Notes: a model not told the origin generated them from the letters alone. 64,000 bases of DNA from Marinomonas sp. UCMA 3892 (GCF_012726345.1 NZ_PTXN01000001.1:398654-462653), one strand, 5' to 3'. Numbered from the stretch's first letter, positions 54,398 through 62,689 are shown. Translations and numbers: made by a program.

Positions 54398-56091
54398 GCT
54401 TATATCATGTAGGTTTATCAACAACGGGTCATGATCCAGCGGTTGCAATTGCAAACGCAGAAGGAAAAATTATTTTCGCTGAAGCAACTGAACGATTCTT
54501 ACAAGATAAGCGCGCCTGGGGAGCCGTGCCTGATCAACTAAATCATTTAAAGCCCATCTTTCAGAAAATTATTGAAGATGATGCTGATGCAGAATTCCAG
54601 ATAGCCACAACGTGGAGTCAATCTAAAGGTGAGCTCCCTATTGAATACAGTGATTGTTTTATTCAACGCTCGGTAATAGATTGGATGAAGAGCCTTCATC
54701 AGCAACAACAGGTATTTGCTGGAAATAATCTGAAGTATATTTCTGCGCAAAGGGTTAGGCAAAACATATTTCGATTTGACCACCACTTATGCCACGCCAC
54801 AAATGCGGCTTACTCGGCTCCGTTTAGTGAAGCTGCATGCTTGGTACTAGATGGTGAAGGAGAGGTTGGGGCCGCGGCTTTGTATTATTGGAAAGATGGT
54901 GATCTAAAACGTAATTGGCGCTCGTGGGGCCCTGGAAGTGTCGGTGCTTTTTATGCTTGGCTTACGGAATTATGCGGCTTTAGTTCAATAGCTGGAGAAG
55001 AATGGAAAGTAATGGGCTTAGCCGCTTATGGTATTGTGAACTCAACCTGGTATGATCGGCTAACGTCAGTTCTAAAGATAGAGAGTGGTAGAATACTCTG
55101 GGCTGATAGAGAGAAATTAAACGATATTATTCAATACTTTGAGTCTAATGTCTCTTTTAGAGGGAAACCGTATGCTGAATCAGCAGAACTAGCAGCAACA
55201 GCTCAAGCAGCGTATGCATTTTATGTTAAGAAAATTCTCCTGGATATTTATCTTCAAATTGGAAGTGAAAATCTTATTTTATGTGGTGGTTGCGCATTAA
55301 ACTCTGCCTTTAATGGTACCATATTAAGTGAAACATCATTTAAGGCGGTTCATGTGCCTTTCGCCCCAGCAGACGATGGAAATGCGATTGGTGCAGCTAT
55401 TCTTTCTTGGAAAAAAACTGAGTTTGAAAATGGGAAACAAGTCTCTTTACCTTTTAATCAAAGCTCACCTTATTTAGGATCGGTACCGGAAAAGATAAAT
55501 ATTAAAAAATTGTCGGATTACGCTTTTCCATATACGGTTGCCAAGTGTGAATCAGATGGGGTAAAAGAAGTTGCATCATTACTCGCAGAAGGAAAAATTA
55601 TAGGTGTAATGAGAGGTGCTGCTGAATTCGGGCCTAGAGCATTGGGAAATCGCTCAATACTAGCAGATCCGCGCTCTCCTGATATGAAAAATAGAATTAA
55701 TGCAATTGTAAAAGGCAGAGAAGCATATAGACCATTTGCTCCTATAATCTCAGTAGAAAAAGCTCCAGAGTGGTTTGAGAATGCTCAGTCTTCTCCTTAT
55801 ATGTCTTTTACTCTAAAATGGAAAACAGACAAACTTTCACTAGTACCAGCGGTCGTGCATCAAGACCATACAGGGCGTCTTCAAACACTGACGGAACATA
55901 CAACCCCTTGGTTAAAGGCTTTGGTTGATGCCTTCGAAGAATTAACTCATGTCCCAATATTATTGAACACTAGTTTTAATGTAATGGGTAAACCCATTGT
56001 GCATACTATAAATGATGCCTTAGCTGTGCTCTCGACAACTGGTTTAGATGCTGTATTAATCGATAATATTCTTATTAAAGGGCTGCGATAA
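54394..56091 (+). CDS. NodU/CmcH-family O-carbamoyltransferase
   Basis: 565 residues, GTG start. The N-terminal domain starts HVGLSTTGHDPAVAIANAEG and has the metal-binding HHLCHATNAAYSAPF and CLVLDGEGEVGAAALYYW segments. CGGCALNSAFNGTI precedes the YrdC-like C-terminal part (EFGPRALGNRSILADPRSPD, KGREAYRPFAPII and LLNTSFNVMGKPIVHT). This is the complete two-domain arrangement of NodU, CmcH and TobZ, which transfer carbamoyl from carbamoyl phosphate to a hydroxyl. The substrate might be a hydroxyl made by the adjacent P450s or a sugar hydroxyl of the polysaccharide. Confidence 0.9.
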   Translation: MSLYHVGLSTTGHDPAVAIANAEGKIIFAEATERFLQDKRAWGAVPDQLNHLKPIFQKIIEDDADAEFQIATTWSQSKGELPIEYSDCFIQRSVIDWMKSLHQQQQVFAGNNLKYISAQRVRQNIFRFDHHLCHATNAAYSAPFSEAACLVLDGEGEVGAAALYYWKDGDLKRNWRSWGPGSVGAFYAWLTELCGFSSIAGEEWKVMGLAAYGIVNSTWYDRLTSVLKIESGRILWADREKLNDIIQYFESNVSFRGKPYAESAELAATAQAAYAFYVKKILLDIYLQIGSENLILCGGCALNSAFNGTILSETSFKAVHVPFAPADDGNAIGAAILSWKKTEFENGKQVSLPFNQSSPYLGSVPEKINIKKLSDYAFPYTVAKCESDGVKEVASLLAEGKIIGVMRGAAEFGPRALGNRSILADPRSPDMKNRINAIVKGREAYRPFAPIISVEKAPEWFENAQSSPYMSFTLKWKTDKLSLVPAVVHQDHTGRLQTLTEHTTPWLKALVDAFEELTHVPILLNTSFNVMGKPIVHTINDALAVLSTTGLDAVLIDNILIKGLR

Positions 56092-56093
56092 AA

Positions 56094-57641
56094 ATGTTAG
56101 CTTTTTCATTCAGCTTATATTATTTTTACCTATTCCCACTAAGTTTAGTTGTATTCTACACTTTAAGATCTATTAATAATAAACTTGCCTTGCCATTTTT
56201 GGCGTTACTCTCTAGCGTTTTTTTATTTCTAGTAGATTGGGAGTCATTTTTACTACTTACTGCGCTTGTTTTAATGAATTTTATCTTTGTTCAGTCAGAT
56301 AATCGTTCAAAGCTACTTCAAACACTATTTATCTCACTAAACTTGTTGCCACTGATGCTTTTTAAAACAGGTATTGTTGCCTTAGACAGCCAATCATCTT
56401 TTTCTGTGGGGTTTAACGTTCTGCTTCCATTCGGTTTGGCATTTTATACACTTCAGCAAATTTCAGCAATAATCGATACTAACAAGCCTGATGTAAAAAA
56501 AATGTCTTTATGGCAATATATATTTTTCTCCTTCTGTTTTATCACTCTTCCATCGGGGCCGATACTAACATACAGACAAGCAATAAATGAATACAAGCAA
56601 TTTAATCATAGAAAAATTCGGTACAATGAGATTGCCTTAGGAATAAGTTTGATTATTTTTGGTTTAGCTAAGTTTTGTTTTATTGCACTACCCATAAATC
56701 AATACACAGAGCTTTTTTTTCTCAGTTTAGAGCAAAAATTATTTACTCTCACGTTTACTGAGAGCTTGTATGTTATGATAGGCAGTATACTCAAACTGTA
56801 TTTTTCATTTTCTGCATACTCTGACATGGCGATAGGGATGGGATTTTGTTTTGGGCTTAAACTTCCTGTTAATTTTGATTCGCCATTAAAAGCCTCGTCC
56901 CCCGGTAGTTATATGAATTCATGGCATATGAGTTTTATGGCCTTTATTAGGATGTATGTATTCTTGCCTTTATTTTTGTTGACTAAGAATGTTCCAATAA
57001 AGTCGGTCCAAACTCGCTATACAACAGCGTGGGCTATAGCAGTCTTTTTTTCATTTTTTTTGACGGCAGTTTGGCATTCGCCAAGTGATAGTATGATTAT
57101 TCAAGGTGTTGTTGTTGCATTGCTTTTGGTATCAATCGAACTGTTAAAAAAAACAAGTGCTACTGAGCCTAGGCAATTTATAACGAGGTTTTCACAGGCG
57201 TTATCTAGATTGATAACTCTGGTCTGTGTATTTATAACAGGTTTGTTTTTCTTTGTTCCTTCTTCTGGCGTTGCTATACAGATTTTGATAAATATTGTTG
57301 CACCAGAAAAGATTAGCGTTACCTCACTATTATGTCCTTTTATAGAAGAGTTTCATTTGTCGCTATTTGACTGTTCAAGTTTTTTTCCCTCACTTGATAG
57401 CGCTCAGCAAGCGAGTGCTTTCTTAGGTCCTTCTTGGGCCATACTGCATATGGCTTTTGTGGTCTTTATTGTTTTTTTTATGCCCAATTCTATGCATATA
57501 TTTAACGTGTCTCGAAGTGTTCATTTGTCATTATTTAACATAACCTGGAAGAGAACATTGTTTTTTGCTTTTATAATGGCACTAATATTTGTTTTCTCAG
57601 TAAGTATGCTGAGTAATGTGCAAGGGTTTGTTTATGGTTAG
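56094..57641 (+). CDS. MBOAT-family O-acyltransferase (AlgI-like)
   Basis: A 515-residue membrane protein with about 11 hydrophobic segments. The MBOAT core is visible: FSAYSDMAIGMGFCFGLKLPVNFDSP, then NSWHMSFMAFIRMYVFLPL (equivalent to the WRRWHxSL...RDYxYxPL region, with the two usual Arg replaced by Asn and Ser), and the catalytic His328 in FFLTAVWHSP. Such proteins pass an acyl group across the inner membrane to a periplasmic acceptor, usually with an SGNH or AlgX-like partner, which is encoded next. Begins two bases after the carbamoyltransferase stop. Acyl donor in this case could be the dedicated ACP. Confidence 0.85.
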   Translation: MLAFSFSLYYFYLFPLSLVVFYTLRSINNKLALPFLALLSSVFLFLVDWESFLLLTALVLMNFIFVQSDNRSKLLQTLFISLNLLPLMLFKTGIVALDSQSSFSVGFNVLLPFGLAFYTLQQISAIIDTNKPDVKKMSLWQYIFFSFCFITLPSGPILTYRQAINEYKQFNHRKIRYNEIALGISLIIFGLAKFCFIALPINQYTELFFLSLEQKLFTLTFTESLYVMIGSILKLYFSFSAYSDMAIGMGFCFGLKLPVNFDSPLKASSPGSYMNSWHMSFMAFIRMYVFLPLFLLTKNVPIKSVQTRYTTAWAIAVFFSFFLTAVWHSPSDSMIIQGVVVALLLVSIELLKKTSATEPRQFITRFSQALSRLITLVCVFITGLFFFVPSSGVAIQILINIVAPEKISVTSLLCPFIEEFHLSLFDCSSFFPSLDSAQQASAFLGPSWAILHMAFVVFIVFFMPNSMHIFNVSRSVHLSLFNITWKRTLFFAFIMALIFVFSVSMLSNVQGFVYG

Positions 57642-58581
57642 TGGTAAACTATATTTAAAGGTGGTTGCATTTTTTATAATTTTATTTTTTTTTGTTATTG
57701 CTATCGTTAATTATATTGTTGACCCTTATTGGCAATTTGATTTTGCTTCCTCAAATACAATTACTGGAGTGAATGATCAAATATCGGAATATTATTTAAT
57801 GGGGCATGTATATCCTGATTTAATGCTAGATCGGCAGAAAAAAATCATACAAAATAGTTTAGCTAATATAGTGATAATAGGAACATCACGCAGTTTAAAA
57901 GGATTAAATACTTGCGATAACTATAATATTCAGAAAGTGGGTTTTTCTGGAATATCTCAGCGATTTTCTATGCAGCTATTTGAAAAAACGATTAGCTCTA
58001 ATAGTAAAAAATATGTTTTTTTTGAGCTTGGTAGTTTGCTTAATGATAAAGAGCTACCTTCGGAAAAATTAACTGCCCTTGAGGCATTGTTTTCAATTAG
58101 GATATTTTTCAATAGCTTATCTAATTTTTATGAAAGTTATACTAATCAGAAGAAATATCCATTTTGTAATATTAGTACTGTCCAATTGAGAAAATGGAGT
58201 AAAGAGAGGGTTGAAAAGCAAAGAACTCTTTATCAAAACTCTTTATCGTCAATTGAACCAATTATGGAAAGAATTGCCCAACAATGTGAGGGCTCTCTAA
58301 GAGATGAAAATAACCCGTTAAATATTATATTATATATCGATCCTGTTAACCCCAATTTGATGAGTTATGATAAATTGTTAACTATGAAAAAGACCTTAGA
58401 GAAAATTATTGTTAATCATGATTTTGGTGGTGGGTGCTCTTTAAAGGTAGAGATTTTTCAGGAGAGTAAAGAAATAAGTCAGGAAACAAACTGGTATGAT
58501 ATTAATCATTATAATCCGCTTATTGGGGATTATTTTTTGAAAGAAATGCTAAGAAATAATGTGATTCTTAGATCTAAATAA
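57634..58581 (+). CDS. Membrane-anchored SGNH-like (AlgJ/DltD-like) partner of the MBOAT
   Basis: 315 residues from ATG 57634 (AAGGG seven bases before); an earlier start at 57616 is possible. An N-terminal anchor (VVAFFIILFFFVIAIVNYIV) leaves the rest in the periplasm. VIIGTSRSLKGLN has the nucleophile-like Ser85 in the GxSR form used by such families. The C-terminal YDINHYNPLIGDYFL supplies an Asp289-x-x-His292 pair, so the Ser-Asp-His set is possible. It overlaps the MBOAT gene by eight bases, as in DltB/DltD- and AlgI/AlgJ-type pairs. Low overall similarity prevents a specific family name. Confidence 0.65.
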   Translation: MVSGKLYLKVVAFFIILFFFVIAIVNYIVDPYWQFDFASSNTITGVNDQISEYYLMGHVYPDLMLDRQKKIIQNSLANIVIIGTSRSLKGLNTCDNYNIQKVGFSGISQRFSMQLFEKTISSNSKKYVFFELGSLLNDKELPSEKLTALEALFSIRIFFNSLSNFYESYTNQKKYPFCNISTVQLRKWSKERVEKQRTLYQNSLSSIEPIMERIAQQCEGSLRDENNPLNIILYIDPVNPNLMSYDKLLTMKKTLEKIIVNHDFGGGCSLKVEIFQESKEISQETNWYDINHYNPLIGDYFLKEMLRNNVILRSK

Positions 58582-58599
58582 AAGCTTAGGGAGGATATT

Positions 58600-58638
58600 A
58601 TGGAAAATAATTATGGCTTATATTTCTATCTATTTTAA
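58600..58638 (+). pseudogene. 12-codon ORF with strong ribosome site, probable gene stump
   Basis: GGGAGGA lies five bases before an ATG that opens only 12 codons (MENNYGLYFYLF). A strong ribosome site with such a short frame, 15 bases before the duplicated wbpM sequence begins, suggests the start of a next cassette gene cut off at the recombination junction. It could equally be chance. Confidence 0.3.
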
Positions 58639-58652
58639 ATTTTAGCATTTAG

Positions 58653-58970
58653 TTTACGGGGCTGCGTCTTGGCTAGAAGCTTTTTGAAGAGTTATTGATT
58701 GGCGATAATGTAAAAGAAACTCAGCATAAACGTATTATGACCGCCAATGAGCGGTTTTTATCCTTACCTGATTTTGTTCAAACCATGGAGCAATTGGATA
58801 AAGCTTGCCATGATTTTGACCATGAAAAAGTGCGTGAGATCTTGATTACGGCTCCAACCGATTTTCAGCCAACCGATGGTATTGGCGATTTGGTGTGGAA
58901 TGCGAAAAAGGCGTTAGATCAGCAAGTTGAAGATTCAAATGTTGTTCACTTGAAAGAGCATGTGTCGTAG
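58653..58970 (+). pseudogene. Duplicated 3' end of the WbpM/PglF-like gene
   Basis: Bases 58653-58956 align without gaps to 49642-49945 of the intact gene at an offset of 9,011. The first 28 bases are diverged, but the remaining ~276 differ at only two positions that I can see (58693 and 58910). The reading frame is maintained, covering the last ~90 residues; the end reads LKEHVS rather than LKASVL. There is no ribosome site for the first in-frame Met and no catalytic part, so it is a remnant. It shows that the 50.0-58.65 kb segment was inserted at, or copied next to, the end of this gene. Confidence 0.92.
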
Positions 58971-58998
58971 CGTTTTTCGTCGGCCGATTTGTTTTTTT

Positions 58999-59178
58999 GT
59001 AGGGCTTTAGCGCGTTAAGGTTTTGGTTTGGTGTGATTAGGTTTTTGACGGCCTAAAGGCCGACCTACATGTGATTGGTTTTTTGTAGGCATTATTAGTG
59101 AAGCGTGATGTGCCTATGTAGCGGTCCATCCTCAACCGTCAGATCACGCCTCGTACCTCGGCTAATCAGACCTACAGG
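58999..59178. repeat. REP-A pair and reverse REP-B
   Basis: A direct variant (GTAGGGCTTTAGCGCGTTAAG at 58999), a reverse REP-A (ACGGCCTAAAGGCCGACCTAC at 59047-59067) and a reverse B1 element (GTCAGATCACGCCTCGTACC at 59139 to CAGACCTAC near 59175). They follow the wbpM remnant and run into the 3' end of the convergent DUF2235 gene. Confidence 0.85.
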
Positions 59179-60194
59179 TGAGGTAGGTGTTCGTGGTGCC
59201 AGAGTATGGCGGGTGTTGGGCAGTGTGCAATGGGGAAGTAGCCGATGTTGCTGCGGATGCGTTGCGTAACGCTTTGGTGCCAGTGGGGTGATAGTGTATG
59301 GTTGGGTTGGTCGTTTTCCAGTACACAGCAGTGCCGCGGCGCGAGGGTTAGTTTGCGCCACGGGTGCAAGCGACGTTGTTGGTAGTGTATTTTGCCTAGG
59401 TGCTTGGGTTCTATGGTGAGCAGTGGCTGCCAATGGGGCGGCTGTGTTTTGGCTAAGCGTGTTGCGTGATAGCAGTTTTGTTTGGTTTGTTGTTCTATCC
59501 AGTTTATTAGGACTCGCAAGGCGATGTCTCCTATGCCATCTTTGCGGTATCCGCCGCCAATATCCGAATGTACTCCTGCTAGCCATATTTCCAGTGCGCG
59601 TCCATCTTGGTTGATTAATGTTGGGCGAAAGGCGAGGCGTTGCTCGTCTAGTGCGACTAGGTGTAGTGCTCGATGAACGCCTTCAGGTAGTGTGTTTCCA
59701 TGTTCAAATACGACTTCTGTTTGTGGGCGTTTTGTTAAATCTAGGTTTGGCCAGCCAATAGAGGCTACGGTGTCGATGACCGCTTCTATAATGATAGGGC
59801 GATCAATAAGTGGAGTAATCAGTGCGGCAAAGCGTCTGGCTAATGCGGCACCTCGACTGAAGTCAATTAAGACAATGTGGCGAATCGATTTGTTGTAATG
59901 ATTTTTAAAGTCGTTTATCGCACGATTTAAGATATTGGCTACATGGCCAGATTCGATGGCAAAGGCGGCGTTTATTTTTTGCTCTAGCCAGCTGCCATAG
60001 GCTCCAATACCTGCGTAGTAAAAGCTGCGATATGGTAAACATGTGGGCGTGATGTCTATCTGGTTTTTAACGCGGCCGCCTAATAATAAATGGGATTTTA
60101 GTACGTTGGTGATGCTGGAAATGCTGTGTTCTGGTGCGCAGGCGTCGTTTGGGCTATTGTCTGTGCCATCGAAGTGAAAAAATAACATCGACAT
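59172..60194 (-). CDS. DUF2235/Tle1-like alpha/beta-hydrolase
   Basis: 340 residues; AAGGAG six bases before the ATG at 60194 fixes the start. The N-terminus MLFFHFDGTDNSPND and YYAGIGAYG, the nucleophile elbow LIDFSRGAALARRFA (GxSRGA-like, with Asp at the first position) and the DIGGGY segment (HSDIGGGYRKDGIGDIALRVL) are those of the DUF2235 family that includes type VI secretion phospholipase effectors of the Tle1 class. No secretion genes or immunity partner adjoin it; it stands alone between REP clusters. The function is therefore open: orphan effector or housekeeping lipase-like hydrolase. Confidence 0.75.
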   Translation of the reverse strand: MSMLFFHFDGTDNSPNDACAPEHSISSITNVLKSHLLLGGRVKNQIDITPTCLPYRSFYYAGIGAYGSWLEQKINAAFAIESGHVANILNRAINDFKNHYNKSIRHIVLIDFSRGAALARRFAALITPLIDRPIIIEAVIDTVASIGWPNLDLTKRPQTEVVFEHGNTLPEGVHRALHLVALDEQRLAFRPTLINQDGRALEIWLAGVHSDIGGGYRKDGIGDIALRVLINWIEQQTKQNCYHATRLAKTQPPHWQPLLTIEPKHLGKIHYQQRRLHPWRKLTLAPRHCCVLENDQPNHTLSPHWHQSVTQRIRSNIGYFPIAHCPTPAILWHHEHLPHL

Positions 60195-60269
60195 ACATGT
60201 CTCCTTGTGGTGTTGAAAGTCATCTTCCTGATGACCGAATTGATCATAGCATGGTTTGTGTTTTTGTTT

Positions 60270-60400
60270 TGGTAGATCGTGTTTTAGCGCGTCAAGGGTT
60301 TTGGTTTGGTGTGATTAGGTTTTTGACGGCCTGAAGTCCGATCTACATGTGATCTGGTGTTGCTAGGGTTTTGACGGCCTGAAGGCCGACCTACATGTGA
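60270..60400. repeat. REP-A cluster upstream of galE
   Basis: A direct variant (GTAGATCGTGTTTTAGCGCG at 60270) and two reverse REP-A copies (ACGGCCTGAAGTCCGATCTAC at 60325 and ACGGCCTGAAGGCCGACCTAC at 60374). They fill the space between the divergent DUF2235 and galE genes, so promoters must lie within or around them. Confidence 0.85.
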
Positions 60401-60432
60401 TTGGTTTTAATGGATTTTTTTGGGAGTGTTGG

Positions 60433-61446
60433 ATGTTTGTTTTGGTAACGGGCGGTGCAGGTTATATTGGCTCGCATACTTGTGTCGAGTTGATTAAGGC
60501 GGGTTTTGAGCCGATTATTATTGATAATCTCTCGAATAGTAAAGAGGTCGTTTTAGATCGCATTGAGACGATTGCCGGTAAGCGTCCAGTGTTTATGAAA
60601 GGCGATATTCGCGATTCAAACTTTTTAAATAGTGTTTTCGAGAAATATACTTTTGCTGCGGTTATTCATTTTGCCGGTCTGAAAGCGGTTGGCGAGTCTG
60701 TTCAAAAGCCTTTTTTGTATTATGAAAATAATGTTGCCGGAACCTTGAGCCTTATCAAGGCTATGGAGTTGGCTGGACTGCGGAATTTAATTTTTAGTTC
60801 GTCTGCGACTGTCTATGGTATGCCTGAATCTGTGCCTATTCGTGAAGATTTCCCTACTTCAACGCAAAACCCTTATGGGGCAAGCAAGTTGATGGTAGAA
60901 GGGATGTTGACTGATTTGGCTAAGGCCAATAGCGAATGGAATATTGCTACTTTACGTTACTTTAATCCGATAGGTGCTCACGAGTCTGGTCTGATTGGCG
61001 AGGATCCAAAAGGTATTCCAAATAATTTATTGCCCTTTATCAGTCAAGTAGCTGTGGGTAAATTGGCTTGTTTGAGTGTGTTTGGTGATGATTATGATAC
61101 GCCAGACGGGACGGGGGTTCGTGATTATATTCATGTGGTGGATTTGGCTCGCGGCCATGTCTGTGCCTTGGAAAAGGTGCTGGCTCAGTCTGGTCATTTT
61201 GTTGTGAACCTAGGCACTGGCAATGGATACTCTGTACTTGAAATGGTTAAAGCGTTTGAAGCGGTCTCTAATAAATCTATTAGCTATAAGATTGTGGATC
61301 GTCGTCCTGGCGATATCGCGACTTGTTATGCGGATCCTGAGTTTGCTAAGGCTTTTCTTGGTTGGCAGGCAGAGTTTGACTTGGCGCGTATGTGCGAGGA
61401 TTCTTGGCGCTGGCAATCGAATAACCCAAATGGGTTTGATTTGTAG
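60433..61446 (+). CDS. galE: UDP-glucose 4-epimerase
   Basis: 337 residues from the ATG at 60433, which has GGAG seven bases upstream; an earlier frame start at 60397 lies in REP-derived sequence. The NAD motif is VTGGAGYIGSHTCVEL, followed by VIHFAGLKAVGES, the catalytic Ser/Tyr region FSSSATVYG and NPYGASKLMVE, and ADP/UDP-binding YFNPIGAHESGLIGEDP. It interconverts UDP-glucose and UDP-galactose (possibly the N-acetyl forms) for the polysaccharide. It is isolated by REP elements from the rest of the locus. Confidence 0.95.
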   Translation: MFVLVTGGAGYIGSHTCVELIKAGFEPIIIDNLSNSKEVVLDRIETIAGKRPVFMKGDIRDSNFLNSVFEKYTFAAVIHFAGLKAVGESVQKPFLYYENNVAGTLSLIKAMELAGLRNLIFSSSATVYGMPESVPIREDFPTSTQNPYGASKLMVEGMLTDLAKANSEWNIATLRYFNPIGAHESGLIGEDPKGIPNNLLPFISQVAVGKLACLSVFGDDYDTPDGTGVRDYIHVVDLARGHVCALEKVLAQSGHFVVNLGTGNGYSVLEMVKAFEAVSNKSISYKIVDRRPGDIATCYADPEFAKAFLGWQAEFDLARMCEDSWRWQSNNPNGFDL

Positions 61447-61486
61447 GAATAGGGCAAAAGGGTTAGATTCCTTTCGGTTGGTTTTT

Positions 61487-61607
61487 GTGGGTCGTGCTTT
61501 AGCGTGTCAAGGTTTTGGTTTGGTGTGATTAGGCTTTTGACGGCCTAAAGGCCGACCTACACGTGATTGGATGTTATTAGGCTTTTGACGGCCTGAAGGC
61601 CGACCTT
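61487..61607. repeat. REP-A cluster after galE
   Basis: A direct variant (GTGGGTCGTGCTTTAGCGTG at 61487) and two reverse REP-A copies (ACGGCCTAAAGGCCGACCTAC near 61539 and ACGGCCTGAAGGCCGACCTTG near 61587). The last has lost its GTAG head. Confidence 0.85.
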
Positions 61608-61635
61608 GTGTTTTGTTTAAAAAAAAGGGGCCGAT

Positions 61636-61938
61636 ATGCGTTTGACTAAATACCAGCAAGAGACAATTAAGCATGTGCTATTGAAGCATTTTGGCGAAGG
61701 GTCTGATTTGCTGCTTTTTGGCTCAAGGGCTGATGATAGTGCGCGTGGTGGGGATATTGATCTGTATATTGAGCCTGATTTGCATGAGGCCGATGACATT
61801 GTTGAGGCTAAATTGAATGCTTTGGTTGAACTTCATTTGCTACTTGGTGAGCAGAAAATTGATTTGGTAGTCAATCGTAAGTCTGGAAGGTTTTTGCCTA
61901 TCTATAAAATCGCTAAAGAGAGTGGCATTCGTTTATGA
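61636..61938 (+). CDS. MntA-like nucleotidyltransferase antitoxin
   Basis: 100 residues of the minimal nucleotidyltransferase family. The active motif GSRADDSARGGDIDLYIE has the GS and DxD residues with the third acid probably in KIDLVVN. In the MntA/HepT system such an enzyme AMPylates the HepT toxin to neutralise it. The gene overlaps the hepT start by four bases, the normal arrangement. The partner is broken here, so the antitoxin may be left without a target. Confidence 0.85.
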   Translation: MRLTKYQQETIKHVLLKHFGEGSDLLLFGSRADDSARGGDIDLYIEPDLHEADDIVEAKLNALVELHLLLGEQKIDLVVNRKSGRFLPIYKIAKESGIRL

Positions 61939-62395
61939 ATAAGGATGTATTTCAGGGGATCGTTGACATTTGCCAAACACATGCAGAACGTTTGCATTGG
62001 TCTATGCAGCACTTGGCAGATAAACAACCCTACACTGCAGCTAGTTTGTATGAACTTACGGAAATTGAACTTGCGGTATTTGATCAGTTTATTGTCCGGT
62101 TTTCAAAATTGCAGGATGTGATGGGGTAAAGTTGTTCCCTGCTGTGATTGAGTTGACATATGAAGAAGGTGAGCTTACTACATTTATTGATAAATTAAAT
62201 CGGCTTGAAAAAATAGGAGCCTTGGGTTCTGTTGAACAGTGGCTGAAGTTACGGGAAATGCGTAACCAATTTGCCCATGATTACCCCGATGATCCTGAAA
62301 TACAATCGGCGTTATTGAATAAAGCGTTCGGTATGGCTGGTCAGTTGTTGCAATGCCTAGATCACGTGGTTTGTTTTGCGGCTAAGTATCAATAG
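61935..62395 (+). pseudogene. HepT-like toxin gene, split by a frameshift in a G run
   Basis: The first 64 codons (ELTEIELAVFDQFIVRFSKLQDVMG) end at TAA 62127-62129. The second half continues in the +1 frame from about 62126 as KLFPAVIELTYEEG to a stop at 62395 and contains RNQFAHDY, the RX4HXY motif of HEPN ribonucleases. With one more G in the run at 62123-62126 the two halves join as VMGVKLFPAV, matching the family (about 152 residues). This is a true frameshift allele that inactivates the toxin, or a sequencing error. Confidence 0.82.
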
Positions 62396-62448
62396 ATATG
62401 TGTGTTTCTTCCGTGTTGTTAGTTTTTTTGTAGATACCATCTCTCCTA

Positions 62449-62487
62449 ATCTGCCTCAAGTTTTTATTTAACTAACTTGAGGCAGAT
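62449..62487. repeat. 14-bp perfect inverted repeat beside the IS110 remnant
   Basis: ATCTGCCTCAAGTT at 62449-62462 is the exact reverse complement of 62474-62487. It overlaps the end of the IS110 transposase remnant (stop at 62468), so it is probably a structural part of that element's end. Neither side has a T-run. Confidence 0.7.
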
Positions 62488-62689
62488 ATTCTGTTTGATT
62501 CTTAACAACACCAAAACATATTTGTGACAACTTTCTCATCGCTGCACCTAGCGCCTGCATTTTTGTTTTGCCTTGTTTTAGTAATCTCGTTTTCTGCGCT
62601 TTTATATCGGTATTATGTTGCCCAGCTACGATTGCGGCCATATACAATTTTGCTCTGATATAACCGTAAGCGTGTGGTAAACCACACAT
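62468..62689 (-). pseudogene. IS110-family transposase remnant, C-terminal end
   Basis: 73 codons matching only the extreme C-terminus of IS110-type transposases: RAKLYMAAIVAGQHNTDI, then KMQALGAAMRKLSQICFGV. It has no start signal and lacks both catalytic domains. Its sequence differs from the intact IS at 12.7-14.1 kb, so it belonged to another element. The IS66 element just beyond may have interrupted it. Confidence 0.72.

Noticed and set aside
58695..58970. Separate 91-residue protein gene
   Set aside because: It is the duplicated C-terminal piece of the WbpM-like dehydratase without a catalytic part or start signals.
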